Origin: Alphaproteobacteria bacterium
GTDB lineage: Bacteria > Pseudomonadota > Alphaproteobacteria > Caulobacterales > Parvularculaceae
Direction of reading: 5' to 3'
Length of the DNA: 64,000 nucleotides
NCBI GenBank assembly: GCA_030426465.1
Contig: JAUHYK010000006.1
Coordinates: 23,860 to 87,859, forward strand
The position numbers and the translations under genes were made by a program. Shown here in pieces: positions 1 to 6,390 of this stretch. The notes under the pieces were generated by a model. That model saw only the letters and a list, made by a program, of their open reading frames with translations. It was not told the DNA's origin and searched no databases. Each line of letters starts with the position of its first letter. The stretch's first letter is position 1.

Positions 1-443
1 CCGCGCACTTCGGACAGGGCCTGCGCCTCGGCGCGGGCGATCTTGTCTTCGGCGGCCTTGATGCGGCGCTCGGTCTGATCCTCGATCTTAGCGCGCGCTT
101 CGGCGGTCATGCGGGCTGCGTCTTTCTTCGCCTGTTCGATGATGCCGGCGGCTTCTTCTTCGGCCTCGCGCTGGCGGCGCTGATAGGAAGCGAGCAGCTC
201 CTGCGCTTCTTCGCGCATCTTGCGGACTTCGTTGATCTCATCTGCGATTTTTGCAGCGCGCTTGTCGAGACCGGAAACGATCATCTTGTGCACGCCGGCG
301 CGGGCGAAGACGCCGATGACAATCAGAAAGGCGATCAGCACATAAAGGCTTTGATAGTCGAAGCCGGCGGAAGCGTGCTCCGCTGCCGCTCCATGAGCGG
401 CTTCTTCGGCGGCGGCGGCGGCAAGCGCAACGAGGGTCAGCAT
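1..443 (-). CDS. atpF: F0F1 ATP synthase subunit b (partial)
   Basis: This is the peripheral-stalk b subunit of the membrane F0 sector, which ties the F1 head to subunit a. The frame opens with ATG at 443 and stays open to the window edge, so the C-terminal end is missing. I read an Ala-rich N-terminus, one hydrophobic helix (YVLIAFLIVIGVFARAG) at about residues 33-49, then a long charged helix rich in Glu, Lys and Ala (INEVRKMREEAQELLASYQ), as in b subunits. It follows the b' gene by 14 nt in the same operon. The pairing of b and b' is typical of alphaproteobacteria and phototrophs. Confidence 0.9.
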   Translation of the reverse strand, partial: MLTLVALAAAAAEEAAHGAAAEHASAGFDYQSLYVLIAFLIVIGVFARAGVHKMIVSGLDKRAAKIADEINEVRKMREEAQELLASYQRRQREAEEEAAGIIEQAKKDAARMTAEARAKIEDQTERRIKAAEDKIARAEAQALSEVR

Positions 444-457
444 CTTGTCTTCGTCCT

Positions 458-1018
458 TTAAGCGCGAACGGCGGCGATGGCTTTCGCCACTGCGTCATCG
501 GTCGGCGCCTCGTCGATCAGGGTTTCGACGACGGCGCGGGTGGTGTCAGACGCCGCCTCACGCACTTTGGCGGAGGCGTCGGCCTTCATGCTGGCGATGC
601 GGGCTTCTGCGGCGCCGAGCTGTTTGTCGAGCGCCTCATCAGTTTCCGCCTGAAGCGCAGCGATTTCCTTGTCCATTTCCGCACGGGTATCGGCGGCGAT
701 GGCGCCAGCCTTCGCCCGTGCGTCGGCGAGCGCCTTGTTATAGGCGGTCTCCGCGTCTTCAGCCTGACGTTTGAACTCCGCCGCCTGGTCGAGATCGTCC
801 GCGATGCGGTCGCGGCGCTCCTCAATAGCGCCGCCCAGCGACGGCAGGAACTTGCCCGCCATCAGCCAGTAGAGAACGCCAAAGGTGAGCGTGAGCCAGA
901 ATAGCTGGCTCGGCCAGGAGGACGGGTCGAGCTGCGGCAGACCGGCGGAAGCGGCTTCTTCATGCGCTTCCGCAGCGCCTGCTGCGGCTGTAACGATCAG
1001 ATTTGCGAAGACGGACAA
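458..1018 (-). CDS. atpF': F0F1 ATP synthase subunit b'
   Basis: This 186-residue protein is the second, diverged peripheral-stalk subunit that forms a heterodimer with b. Residues 1-30 are Ala-rich, one membrane helix follows (SQLFWLTLTFGVLYWLMAG, about 37-55), and the rest is a charged coiled coil starting at IEERRDRIADDLDQA. The motif around the membrane exit (KFLPSLGGAIEERRDRI) fits the b' family. It lies between atpE and atpF, the usual b' position. A separate b gene follows, so this is not a duplicated b gene replacing it. Confidence 0.93.
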   Translation of the reverse strand: MSVFANLIVTAAAGAAEAHEEAASAGLPQLDPSSWPSQLFWLTLTFGVLYWLMAGKFLPSLGGAIEERRDRIADDLDQAAEFKRQAEDAETAYNKALADARAKAGAIAADTRAEMDKEIAALQAETDEALDKQLGAAEARIASMKADASAKVREAASDTTRAVVETLIDEAPTDDAVAKAIAAVRA

Positions 1019-1049
1019 GGGTCCTCTCCTTCTTTAAAAAGAGCTGGCC

Positions 1050-1277
1050 TTAGAACGTGTAGAGAATGATCATCGCGATCGCGAAGCCGAGAAGACCGGT
1101 GAATTCGGTCAGCGCGAAGGCGAGAAGCATGGTCGGCTGGTTCTGGGCTGCGGCCGACGGATTGCGGAACGCGCCGGAAAGGAAGTTGCCGAAGATGAGG
1201 CCGAGGCCGACGCCTGCACCCGCGAGCGGGATCGCGGCGAGACCGGCGCCGATAAGTTTTGCTGCTTCTGCTTCCAT
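1050..1277 (-). CDS. atpE: F0F1 ATP synthase subunit c
   Basis: This 75-residue proteolipid forms the rotating c-ring. Two membrane helices are joined by a polar loop with the expected RNPSA segment at about residues 38-42. The proton-carrying acidic residue is Glu58, in LLAFALTEFTGLLGF. The first helix has a Gly-rich stretch (GAGVGLGLIFGNF), as needed for tight helix packing. No second sodium-site signature is apparent, so proton coupling is the reasonable inference. It sits between atpB and b'. Confidence 0.95.
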   Translation of the reverse strand: MEAEAAKLIGAGLAAIPLAGAGVGLGLIFGNFLSGAFRNPSAAAQNQPTMLLAFALTEFTGLLGFAIAMIILYTF

Positions 1278-1366
1278 TGTCTTAACTCCTGAAGTTTTTT
1301 TCGTTGAGCCGTTAATCCCGGTTTCGCGGCTGGCCCTGATGTCACCGCGCGGGAAACTTGGTTGTC

Positions 1367-2158
1367 CTAGTGATCGGCGGCGTGCGCCGCGTCCGAGAGG
1401 TAAATGCAGGTCAGCACCGCAAAGACATAAGCCTGCAAGGCGGCGACCAGAAATTCGAGCGCCGTCACCGCAACGGCGCCAAGGAACGGCGCAATGCCGA
1501 AAATCTTGATCACGCCTTCCGCCGCCAGCAGCGACACCACAAAGCCCGCAAAAAGCTTCAGGATAATGTGGCCGGCGAACATGTTGGCGAACAGACGAAC
1601 GGCGAGCGAGATCGGGCGCGACAGGAACGAGATCACCTCGATCGGCACGATCAGCGGATACATGTAAATCGGCAGGCCGGACGGCGCGAAAAGTTTGAAG
1701 AATTTGAGGCCGTTCTTCATGAAGCCGTAAACGACAACGATGGTGATCGTGACCATCGCCAGGGCCAAAGTGACGATCAGGTGGCTCGTGGTCGTGAAGG
1801 TGTGAAACTGATGCGGCGCGCCCGGGATCGAGGGCAACAGGCCCAGAAGGTTCGCGGCCAGAATGAAAATAAACAACGTGAAGACATATGGGAAGAACTT
1901 GCGTCCCTCGGAGCCGATGGTGTCGCGCACAAGATCGGCGACAAATTCATACATCACTTCAGCGGCGGACTGGACGCGACCGGGAATGAGGCCCGCGCGG
2001 CGTGTCGCCATGAAGAAGAAGAACATGATGACGCCCGTGGCGATCAGCATCCACAACGCCGAATTGGTGAGAGAAATATCGATCCCGCCAAGCGACAGAG
2101 GCACGATCGGCGAGATCTCAAACTGCTCCATGGGCCCGGCGGCGCGCAAATCCATCAT
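1367..2158 (-). CDS. atpB: F0F1 ATP synthase subunit a
   Basis: This 263-residue membrane stator provides the two proton half-channels next to the c-ring. Several hydrophobic helices are visible. The essential arginine lies in SLAVRLFANMFAGHI near the C-terminal third, and the C-terminal helix ends AYVFAVLTCIYLSDA, as in the family. The N-terminus (MMDLRAAGPMEQFEISPIVPL) carries the conserved QFEI-type segment, which supports this start. Length is normal for the alphaproteobacterial family. It follows atpI by about 40 nt. Confidence 0.95.
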   Translation of the reverse strand: MMDLRAAGPMEQFEISPIVPLSLGGIDISLTNSALWMLIATGVIMFFFFMATRRAGLIPGRVQSAAEVMYEFVADLVRDTIGSEGRKFFPYVFTLFIFILAANLLGLLPSIPGAPHQFHTFTTTSHLIVTLALAMVTITIVVVYGFMKNGLKFFKLFAPSGLPIYMYPLIVPIEVISFLSRPISLAVRLFANMFAGHIILKLFAGFVVSLLAAEGVIKIFGIAPFLGAVAVTALEFLVAALQAYVFAVLTCIYLSDAAHAADH

Positions 2159-2198
2159 CTCTTTTTTTCTTCCCGTCGCCTTCCGGCTTCTTCGGTCG

Positions 2199-2528
2199 TC
2201 AGTTCCCTGACGATTGATCGTTTTCCTGCTGCATCGTGCGCATCATATTGCGCAGCCCCGCAGCAAATCCGAGCCCGATGCCAACCAGCAGGAACAAAGG
2301 CTTCGTTCCCAGCCAGCTATCAAGGCCCAATCCCAAGAGGCAGCCGACGAAAATACCGGCCAGAAGGTCCGACGAAACCCGCATCGCCCGCCCCCAGGCG
2401 GAAGCGGATTTTTGCTCGGTCGCCGGCTTTTCGCCGCGCTCGCGCATCCGCTCCAGACGCTCGGAGAACTCATCCAGCGAGGCCGGCTGGTCGTCGTCAG
2501 CCTTGTCTGCGCCGGAGTCATTACTCAT
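2199..2528 (-). CDS. atpI: AtpI, ATP synthase assembly protein
   Basis: AtpI is a small membrane protein at the head of F0 operons that helps assemble the c-ring. I chose the ATG at 2528 (MSNDSGADKADDDQ), giving 109 residues, over upstream ATGs at 2534 and 2552 because AtpI N-termini are usually short, acidic and soluble. Residues 1-45 are charged (LERMRERGEKP). Two membrane helices follow (LLAGIFVGCLLGLGLDSWLG and FLLVGIGLGFAAGLRN), then a polar tail. Its position as first gene before atpB supports the call. Confidence 0.85.
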   Translation of the reverse strand: MSNDSGADKADDDQPASLDEFSERLERMRERGEKPATEQKSASAWGRAMRVSSDLLAGIFVGCLLGLGLDSWLGTKPLFLLVGIGLGFAAGLRNMMRTMQQENDQSSGN

Positions 2529-2586
2529 GAGCATGCCCGAAAACAGGCGCAAACGGTCGCTCGCGCCCCTTGAAATCGCGGCGGAC

Positions 2587-2613
2587 CATATAGGCGCCGC
2601 AACGCAGCGTCAA
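2587..2613 (-). promoter_or_regulatory. Candidate sigma70-like promoter of the F0 operon
   Basis: On the minus strand, TTGACG (2613-2608) is followed after 15 bases by TATATG (2592-2587), about 60 bases upstream of atpI. The spacer is shorter than the usual 16-18, so this is only a candidate. The rest of the 2553-2788 gap shows nothing else I can name. Confidence 0.3.
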
Positions 2614-2788
2614 GCAAAGGCTTTTTTGCGTAAGTTGTTGATTTTTATAGCAAGATGCGGGCGCGGCGTCTGGCCGCAAGAGTGCCCGGGGAAAGCCCGG
2701 AGGATTTGCCCGAATCTACTAAGAAAATGTTTTCTCCTCGCATTTTAGCCTGCCCCGATATTGGCGGATTGATCGCGGGGAGGCGGCC

Positions 2789-3286
2789 ATGTTTGGACTG
2801 TTCAGGAAAAAGCACATCAAGCCATTGGAGCTCGAGGGCACGGCGACGATACACGCCCCGGCGGCGCTGATTTTCGGCCTTGTCGATTTCACCAGCCCGG
2901 CCAACCGGCTGTCGGCGCGTGGCTTTCAGTTCTCAGAGCGATCCACCCGGACCGGGCGCTTCGCGGCGACCGACCCCAATCTTCCCGATGTCCGGTTCGA
3001 ATTCAACGTCGACCTCTATGACGCGCCTGCCGCCTATGGCTTTTTCTCAAAAATCATCGCCGACCCGCCTTTTGGCGGCTTTGAGCGCAATCGCGAGGAA
3101 TACCACATCGAAGCGCTCGATGACCGTAATTGCCGCGTCACCCTGAAGACGACGAACTGGTATCGCGAGGGAATAACGGGCCGCGCGCGCCGCAATGAAG
3201 AGGCGTTGATGACCCAGGCGGTCGCGCAGGATCTCATGAAACTGAAGCTCGAAGCCGAAGGCCTGGTGAAAGAGCACGCCGCCTAA
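2789..3286 (+). CDS. SRPBCC-like conserved protein
   Basis: This 165-residue soluble protein reads as a member of the START/SRPBCC (Bet v1-like) ligand-binding fold. The N-terminal strand (LELEGTATIHAPAALIFGLVDF) has the typical 'xAxxxxVWxxxxDF' layout, and the chain ends in a long C-terminal helix (AVAQDLMKLKLEAEGLVKEH). I cannot assign a ligand or reaction. A strong GGGGAGG site lies 6 nt before the ATG at 2789. It is divergent from atpI, and its stop codon overlaps by 4 nt the stop of the convergent DUF1428 gene. Confidence 0.6.
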   Translation: MFGLFRKKHIKPLELEGTATIHAPAALIFGLVDFTSPANRLSARGFQFSERSTRTGRFAATDPNLPDVRFEFNVDLYDAPAAYGFFSKIIADPPFGGFERNREEYHIEALDDRNCRVTLKTTNWYREGITGRARRNEEALMTQAVAQDLMKLKLEAEGLVKEHAA

Positions 3287-3636
3287 ACTTCGACGATCGT
3301 TTCAAAGCCGCCGAAGATCATGCGCTTGCCATCAAAGGGAATCTCGTCGTCTTTCATCAGTGCATGAATCTCTTCCATCACGGTTTTGTTTCCCGCGTCG
3401 CGCGTTTCCTTTGACGGCCAGGTTATCCAGGAGAACACAACGGTTTCGTCCTGCTCGAGCTTCACGGCCATGGGGAACGAGGTAAGCTTCCCTTCGGGAA
3501 CATCATCACCCCAGCATTCGACGACGCTAAGGGCGCCATGCTTTTTGAAAATCGGCGCGCAGGCGGCCGCGACTTTGCGATAAGCATCACGCTTTTGATT
3601 TGGAACCGGGATCAGAAATCCATCGACATAGGTCAT
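3283..3636 (-). CDS. DUF1428 family protein
   Basis: This 117-residue protein belongs to the DUF1428 (YbaA-like, dimeric alpha-beta barrel) family. It shows the family pattern: an MTYVDGFLIPVP start, VVECWGDDVPEGKLTSFP in the middle, and a C-terminal DGKRMIFGGFE. The function of the family is unknown. I use the ATG at 3636 because GAGGAGAG lies about 6 nt upstream and the family starts MxYVDGF. It is the last gene of the ArsR-led run and follows the VOC gene by 17 nt. Confidence 0.88.
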   Translation of the reverse strand: MTYVDGFLIPVPNQKRDAYRKVAAACAPIFKKHGALSVVECWGDDVPEGKLTSFPMAVKLEQDETVVFSWITWPSKETRDAGNKTVMEEIHALMKDDEIPFDGKRMIFGGFETIVEV

Positions 3637-3653
3637 TGCGTCTCTCCTCAATG

Positions 3654-4121
3654 TCAGCCTTTGAACGCCGCTTCGATGGCGGCGATGTCAATCTTGCGCA
3701 TGTCATACATCGCTTGCAGCGCGCGCTCCGCCGAAACCCGGTCGCTTGATCTGACCGCGCGCATCAACGCTTTCGGCACGATCTGCCAGGAGACGCCGAA
3801 CCGGTCCGAAAGCCAGCCGCACATGCTTTCCTCACCGCCATCGGCAAGAAGCGCATCCCATAACCGGTCGGTTTCCGCCTGATCTTCGGTTAAGACCGAA
3901 ATCGACGCAGCGGGGGTAAGCTTGTAATGCGGCCCGCCATTCAGAATCTGATACGGCGCGCCAGAAAGTGTGAACTCTACGGTGAGCGGTTCTTTGCCCG
4001 GCTCGGCCGGGTATTCGCTTTCAATGAGGCTGTCCGGCAATAGCGACACATAAAACCGCGCCGCTTCGAGCCCACCCGTTTCAAACCACAGACAGGTGCG
4101 AGCTTTTTGTTGAAGGTTCAT
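3654..4121 (-). CDS. VOC superfamily protein (PhnB / 3-demethylubiquinone methyltransferase-like)
   Basis: This 155-residue protein has the glyoxalase/VOC fold of the PhnB-like subfamily. Features are ARTCLWFETGGLEAARFYVSLLPDS at the N-terminus, NGGPHYKLTPAASISV in the middle, and CGWLSDRFGVSWQIVPKALM near residues 110-130. Despite the name in databases, members are not real methyltransferases, and most have no known reaction. The ATG overlaps the stop of the upstream SRPBCC gene (ATGA), which suggests translational coupling within the ArsR operon. Confidence 0.85.
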   Translation of the reverse strand: MNLQQKARTCLWFETGGLEAARFYVSLLPDSLIESEYPAEPGKEPLTVEFTLSGAPYQILNGGPHYKLTPAASISVLTEDQAETDRLWDALLADGGEESMCGWLSDRFGVSWQIVPKALMRAVRSSDRVSAERALQAMYDMRKIDIAAIEAAFKG

Positions 4122-4603
4122 GATGCTTCTCTTGCAAGCTTTTCAAGATAAGGCCCGATCTCGTCGAGCGTTCTGTTCCAGCTTGTCGAAAAGCCCGCCG
4201 CATTCGCCGCATGAAGCGCGTTCTCGTCGGGAAAATAGGTTTCAATGGTGAGCTGGGTTTTTGAGGACATCAACGCCTCAAACAACACCGTGACACGCGC
4301 TTTCGGGGGCAGACCGCAACCGCATGCGGTTGGCGCGCGCGCATCGCCCTCGTAAACGATCCGTTCGGGCTCGACGATTTCAAGATATTCGCCTGCGGCC
4401 GGCACGACCGCGCCATCGGGCGTTTTCATCAACACCTTGAATTCGCCGCCAACGCGGAAATCCATCTCGCAAATTGTCCGCTCCGGTCCGAACGGGCCCC
4501 ACCATTGCTGGAGATGTTTCGGCTCGGTCCAGACCTTCCAGACCAGCGGTCGCGGCGCGTTATAGACCCGCGACATCCGAAGCTCGTTGGGAATGAACGG
4601 CAT
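4118..4603 (-). CDS. AHSA1-type SRPBCC protein, copy 3
   Basis: This 161-residue member of the AHSA1/CalC-like START family has the hallmark N-terminus, with RVYNAPRPLVWKVWTEPKHLQQWWGP at about 11-36, and a Gly-rich strand DFRVGGEFKVLM. The C-terminal helix (TSWNRTLDEIGPYLEKL) closes the ligand cavity. It has CGCG at about 94-97, an unusual short Cys pair. Start ATG 4603 shares one base with the stop of the preceding gene (TGATG). Ligands for such stand-alone proteins are generally unknown. Confidence 0.85.
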   Translation of the reverse strand: MPFIPNELRMSRVYNAPRPLVWKVWTEPKHLQQWWGPFGPERTICEMDFRVGGEFKVLMKTPDGAVVPAAGEYLEIVEPERIVYEGDARAPTACGCGLPPKARVTVLFEALMSSKTQLTIETYFPDENALHAANAAGFSTSWNRTLDEIGPYLEKLAREAS

Positions 4604-5076
4604 CAGGAGAGCCTCTGGTTTTTTAACGCTTCTTCAAGGCGGCCGAGCCCCCAGCCCCAGCCTTCGGTCCGACCCGCATTTTCATCCACGCCCGTCAAAA
4701 ACGCATTGTCTTCGGTCAGAGTGAGGCGCGTGCCGTTTCCATGCGGCTCCATTTCGATGATCGTCATGGAAACCGAGTAAGGCGCGTCGTCGATTGTCAT
4801 GTAATATGTCAGAACGATCTTCCTGTTCTCGACGATATAATGATAGACGCCGTCATTGGAAAAAGCGCCGCCGCCAGGTTTCCGTCCATAACAACGCTCT
4901 GCGCCGCCGGGCCGGAAATCAAGGCGATATTCTTCAATCTCGAAACCGTCGCTCTCGGCGCCGAACCATTGGCGCTTCGCTTCAGCGGTAGACCAGGCGG
5001 CGAAAACGCGCTCGGGCGGAAAATCGTAATCGCGCGTAACAGTAAGGCCTGCATGGACAATATCAGGCGCGCTCAT
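4603..5076 (-). CDS. AHSA1-type SRPBCC protein, copy 2
   Basis: This 157-residue START-like protein contains DFPPERVFAAWSTAEAKRQWFG near residues 18-39 and a Gly-rich YRLDFRPGGAERC strand, with a long C-terminal helix ending RLEEALKNQRLS. I use the ATG at 5076, which shares one base with the upstream stop (TGATG). A GTG at 5079 is an alternative that would overlap by 4. It is a paralogue of its two operon neighbours, but the sequences are clearly diverged, so the three probably bind different ligands. Confidence 0.85.
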   Translation of the reverse strand: MSAPDIVHAGLTVTRDYDFPPERVFAAWSTAEAKRQWFGAESDGFEIEEYRLDFRPGGAERCYGRKPGGGAFSNDGVYHYIVENRKIVLTYYMTIDDAPYSVSMTIIEMEPHGNGTRLTLTEDNAFLTGVDENAGRTEGWGWGLGRLEEALKNQRLS

Positions 5077-5543
5077 CACAAACCTCTTGCAATGTCTTCG
5101 AGCTGTTCAAGTGTTTTGCCCCAACCATCATGGAAGCCCATATCATCGTGCTTCTTGCTGTCTTCCGTATTTTTATGGCGGACCGTTGCGCAATAACGCA
5201 CGCCCTCATCGCAGTCTTCCATAGTGACCACCGCCGTCATGAAGCTTTCACCGGACGGGCGCCAGCCGGCGGTCATACAGTCGGTGAAAACGATGCATTC
5301 TTTTTCCTTGGCGTAAACGATGCAGCCTTCTCCGGGGATTTCTTCGCCATTGGGGCCGCACATGGTCGTATTAAAAGCGCCGCCCGGTTTCAGCTCAATC
5401 AGAACGTCTTTCACGCCCCACGGTTTCGGACACCACCATTCCGCAAGAATTTCCGGATCGCTCCACGCTTTCCAGATTTGCTCGCGCGTGACGTTTTTCA
5501 TTGTGCGGCCGATGGTGAGGTCGTTTGCATCAGCGATCATCAT
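5076..5543 (-). CDS. AHSA1-type SRPBCC protein, copy 1
   Basis: This 155-residue START-like protein has VTREQIWKAWSDPEILAEWWCP near the N-terminus and ELKPGGAFNTTMCGPNGEEIPGEGC in the middle. The C-terminus DGWGKTLEQLEDIARGL is the usual closing helix. The frame extends upstream to 5630, but I start at ATG 5543: GGAG sits about 8 nt ahead and this ATG overlaps the arsR stop (ATGATG with TGA inside). That overlap means the first SRPBCC gene is probably translated together with the regulator. Confidence 0.87.
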   Translation of the reverse strand: MMIADANDLTIGRTMKNVTREQIWKAWSDPEILAEWWCPKPWGVKDVLIELKPGGAFNTTMCGPNGEEIPGEGCIVYAKEKECIVFTDCMTAGWRPSGESFMTAVVTMEDCDEGVRYCATVRHKNTEDSKKHDDMGFHDGWGKTLEQLEDIARGL

Positions 5544-5881
5544 TCTTTCTCCGTGGACTGAAGACTTCTTAGATATGCGTCGAGACGGTCGAGACGCCCT
5601 TCCCAGACCGCGCGCTGATGGGCGATCCATTCTTCGGCTTCCGTCAGCGTCTTCATCTGCGCTTCGCAGGTTCGGACCCGCCCCTCCTTTTTCGAGGTCA
5701 CGAGCCCGCTTTCCTCCAGCACCTTCAAATGCTGGAGGAAAGACGGGAGCGCCATCTCGAAGGGTTTGGCGAGATCGCTCACCGTGGCGGGGCCTTCGGT
5801 GAGGCGCGCCAGCACCGCACGGCGTGTAGGGTCCGCGAGGGCCTGGAAGACATTGTCGAGGTCATGTTCATTGTTAGGCAT
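5540..5881 (-). CDS. ArsR-family transcriptional regulator
   Basis: This 113-residue winged-helix repressor leads the SRPBCC/VOC/DUF1428 run. Residues 10-25 (VFQALADPTRRAVLARL) form the classic ArsR N-terminal helix, the recognition region is TVSDLAKPFEMALPSFLQHLKVLEESGLV (33-61), and the wing follows at TSKKEGRVR. The metal-binding ELCVCDL motif is absent, so it is not expected to sense arsenic or zinc. ArsR proteins of this type often pair with AHSA1 proteins. Its start codon lies inside one of two identical-pattern palindromes, which suggests autoregulation. Confidence 0.9.
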   Translation of the reverse strand: MPNNEHDLDNVFQALADPTRRAVLARLTEGPATVSDLAKPFEMALPSFLQHLKVLEESGLVTSKKEGRVRTCEAQMKTLTEAEEWIAHQRAVWEGRLDRLDAYLRSLQSTEKE

Positions 5882-5890
5882 ATACCTAAC
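5873..5890. promoter_or_regulatory. ArsR operator candidate 1
   Basis: The 18-bp dyad GTTAGGCATATACCTAAC has perfect 6-bp arms around a 6-bp centre and spans the arsR start codon (5879-5881). The same TTAGG-N6-CCTAA pattern recurs 49 bp away. Binding by the adjacent ArsR protein is inferred. Confidence 0.7.
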
Positions 5891-5922
5891 TAATCACGGA
5901 AAGCGCTCGCCGTCAACAACAA

Positions 5923-5938
5923 TTAGGTGACTACCTAA
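5923..5938. promoter_or_regulatory. ArsR operator candidate 2
   Basis: TTAGGTGACTACCTAA repeats the TTAGG-N6-CCTAA pattern of the first site and lies between arsR and the divergent NTF2-like gene, 55 bp before that gene's ATG. Its position would let one repressor control both directions. Confidence 0.7.
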
Positions 5939-5992
5939 GTGTAATTATCTGCTAGAAATCGCGTTCCTGGCCACTTTCAAGGAACTTGCCCC

Positions 5993-6382
5993 ATGACCGA
6001 AGACGAAAAAGCGATCCGCAAAGTGGTGGATGACTGGATGGCGGCGACCCGCGCGGGCGACAAAGAAACCGTGCTCAACCTTGTTTCAGATGACGTTATT
6101 TTCTTCACACCGTTCGGACCGCCCTTCGGCAAGAAGGAGTTCGCCGGCGCTCAAGGCGACAACTCCGACATGCCGGAGATCGACGGCAAAAGCGACATCC
6201 TCGAAATGGAAGTGATGGGTGAGCGCGCCTGGATCCGCAACCAGATCGACATTCAGATCACCCCACCGGATGGCGGCGAAACCAAAAAGATGTCCGGACA
6301 AACTTTGACGCTATTGAAGAAAGGCGCAGATGGACAATGGCGCGTTTTCCGCGACGCCAATTTCGTAAAGCCCGAGGGTTAA
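5993..6382 (+). CDS. SnoaL/DUF4440-like NTF2-fold protein
   Basis: This 129-residue protein has the NTF2-like cone fold of the SgcJ/EcaC or DUF4440 group. Features are EKAIRKVVDDWMAATRAGDKE at residues 5-25, LNLVSDDVIFFTPFGPPFGK following it, and the C-terminal GQWRVFRDANFV. Members range from enzymes to ligand-binding proteins, and no reaction can be assigned here. It is transcribed away from arsR with the two ArsR-type palindromes between them, so co-regulation with the SRPBCC operon is likely. Confidence 0.85.
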   Translation: MTEDEKAIRKVVDDWMAATRAGDKETVLNLVSDDVIFFTPFGPPFGKKEFAGAQGDNSDMPEIDGKSDILEMEVMGERAWIRNQIDIQITPPDGGETKKMSGQTLTLLKKGADGQWRVFRDANFVKPEG

Positions 6383-6390
6383 GCGCCGCC

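Noticed and set aside
1358-2530. A 390-codon open frame on the plus strand opposite atpB and atpI
   Set aside because: It is rich in Arg, Gln and His, with no family resemblance, and lies antisense to well-recognised F0 genes. GC-rich third positions make such shadow frames.
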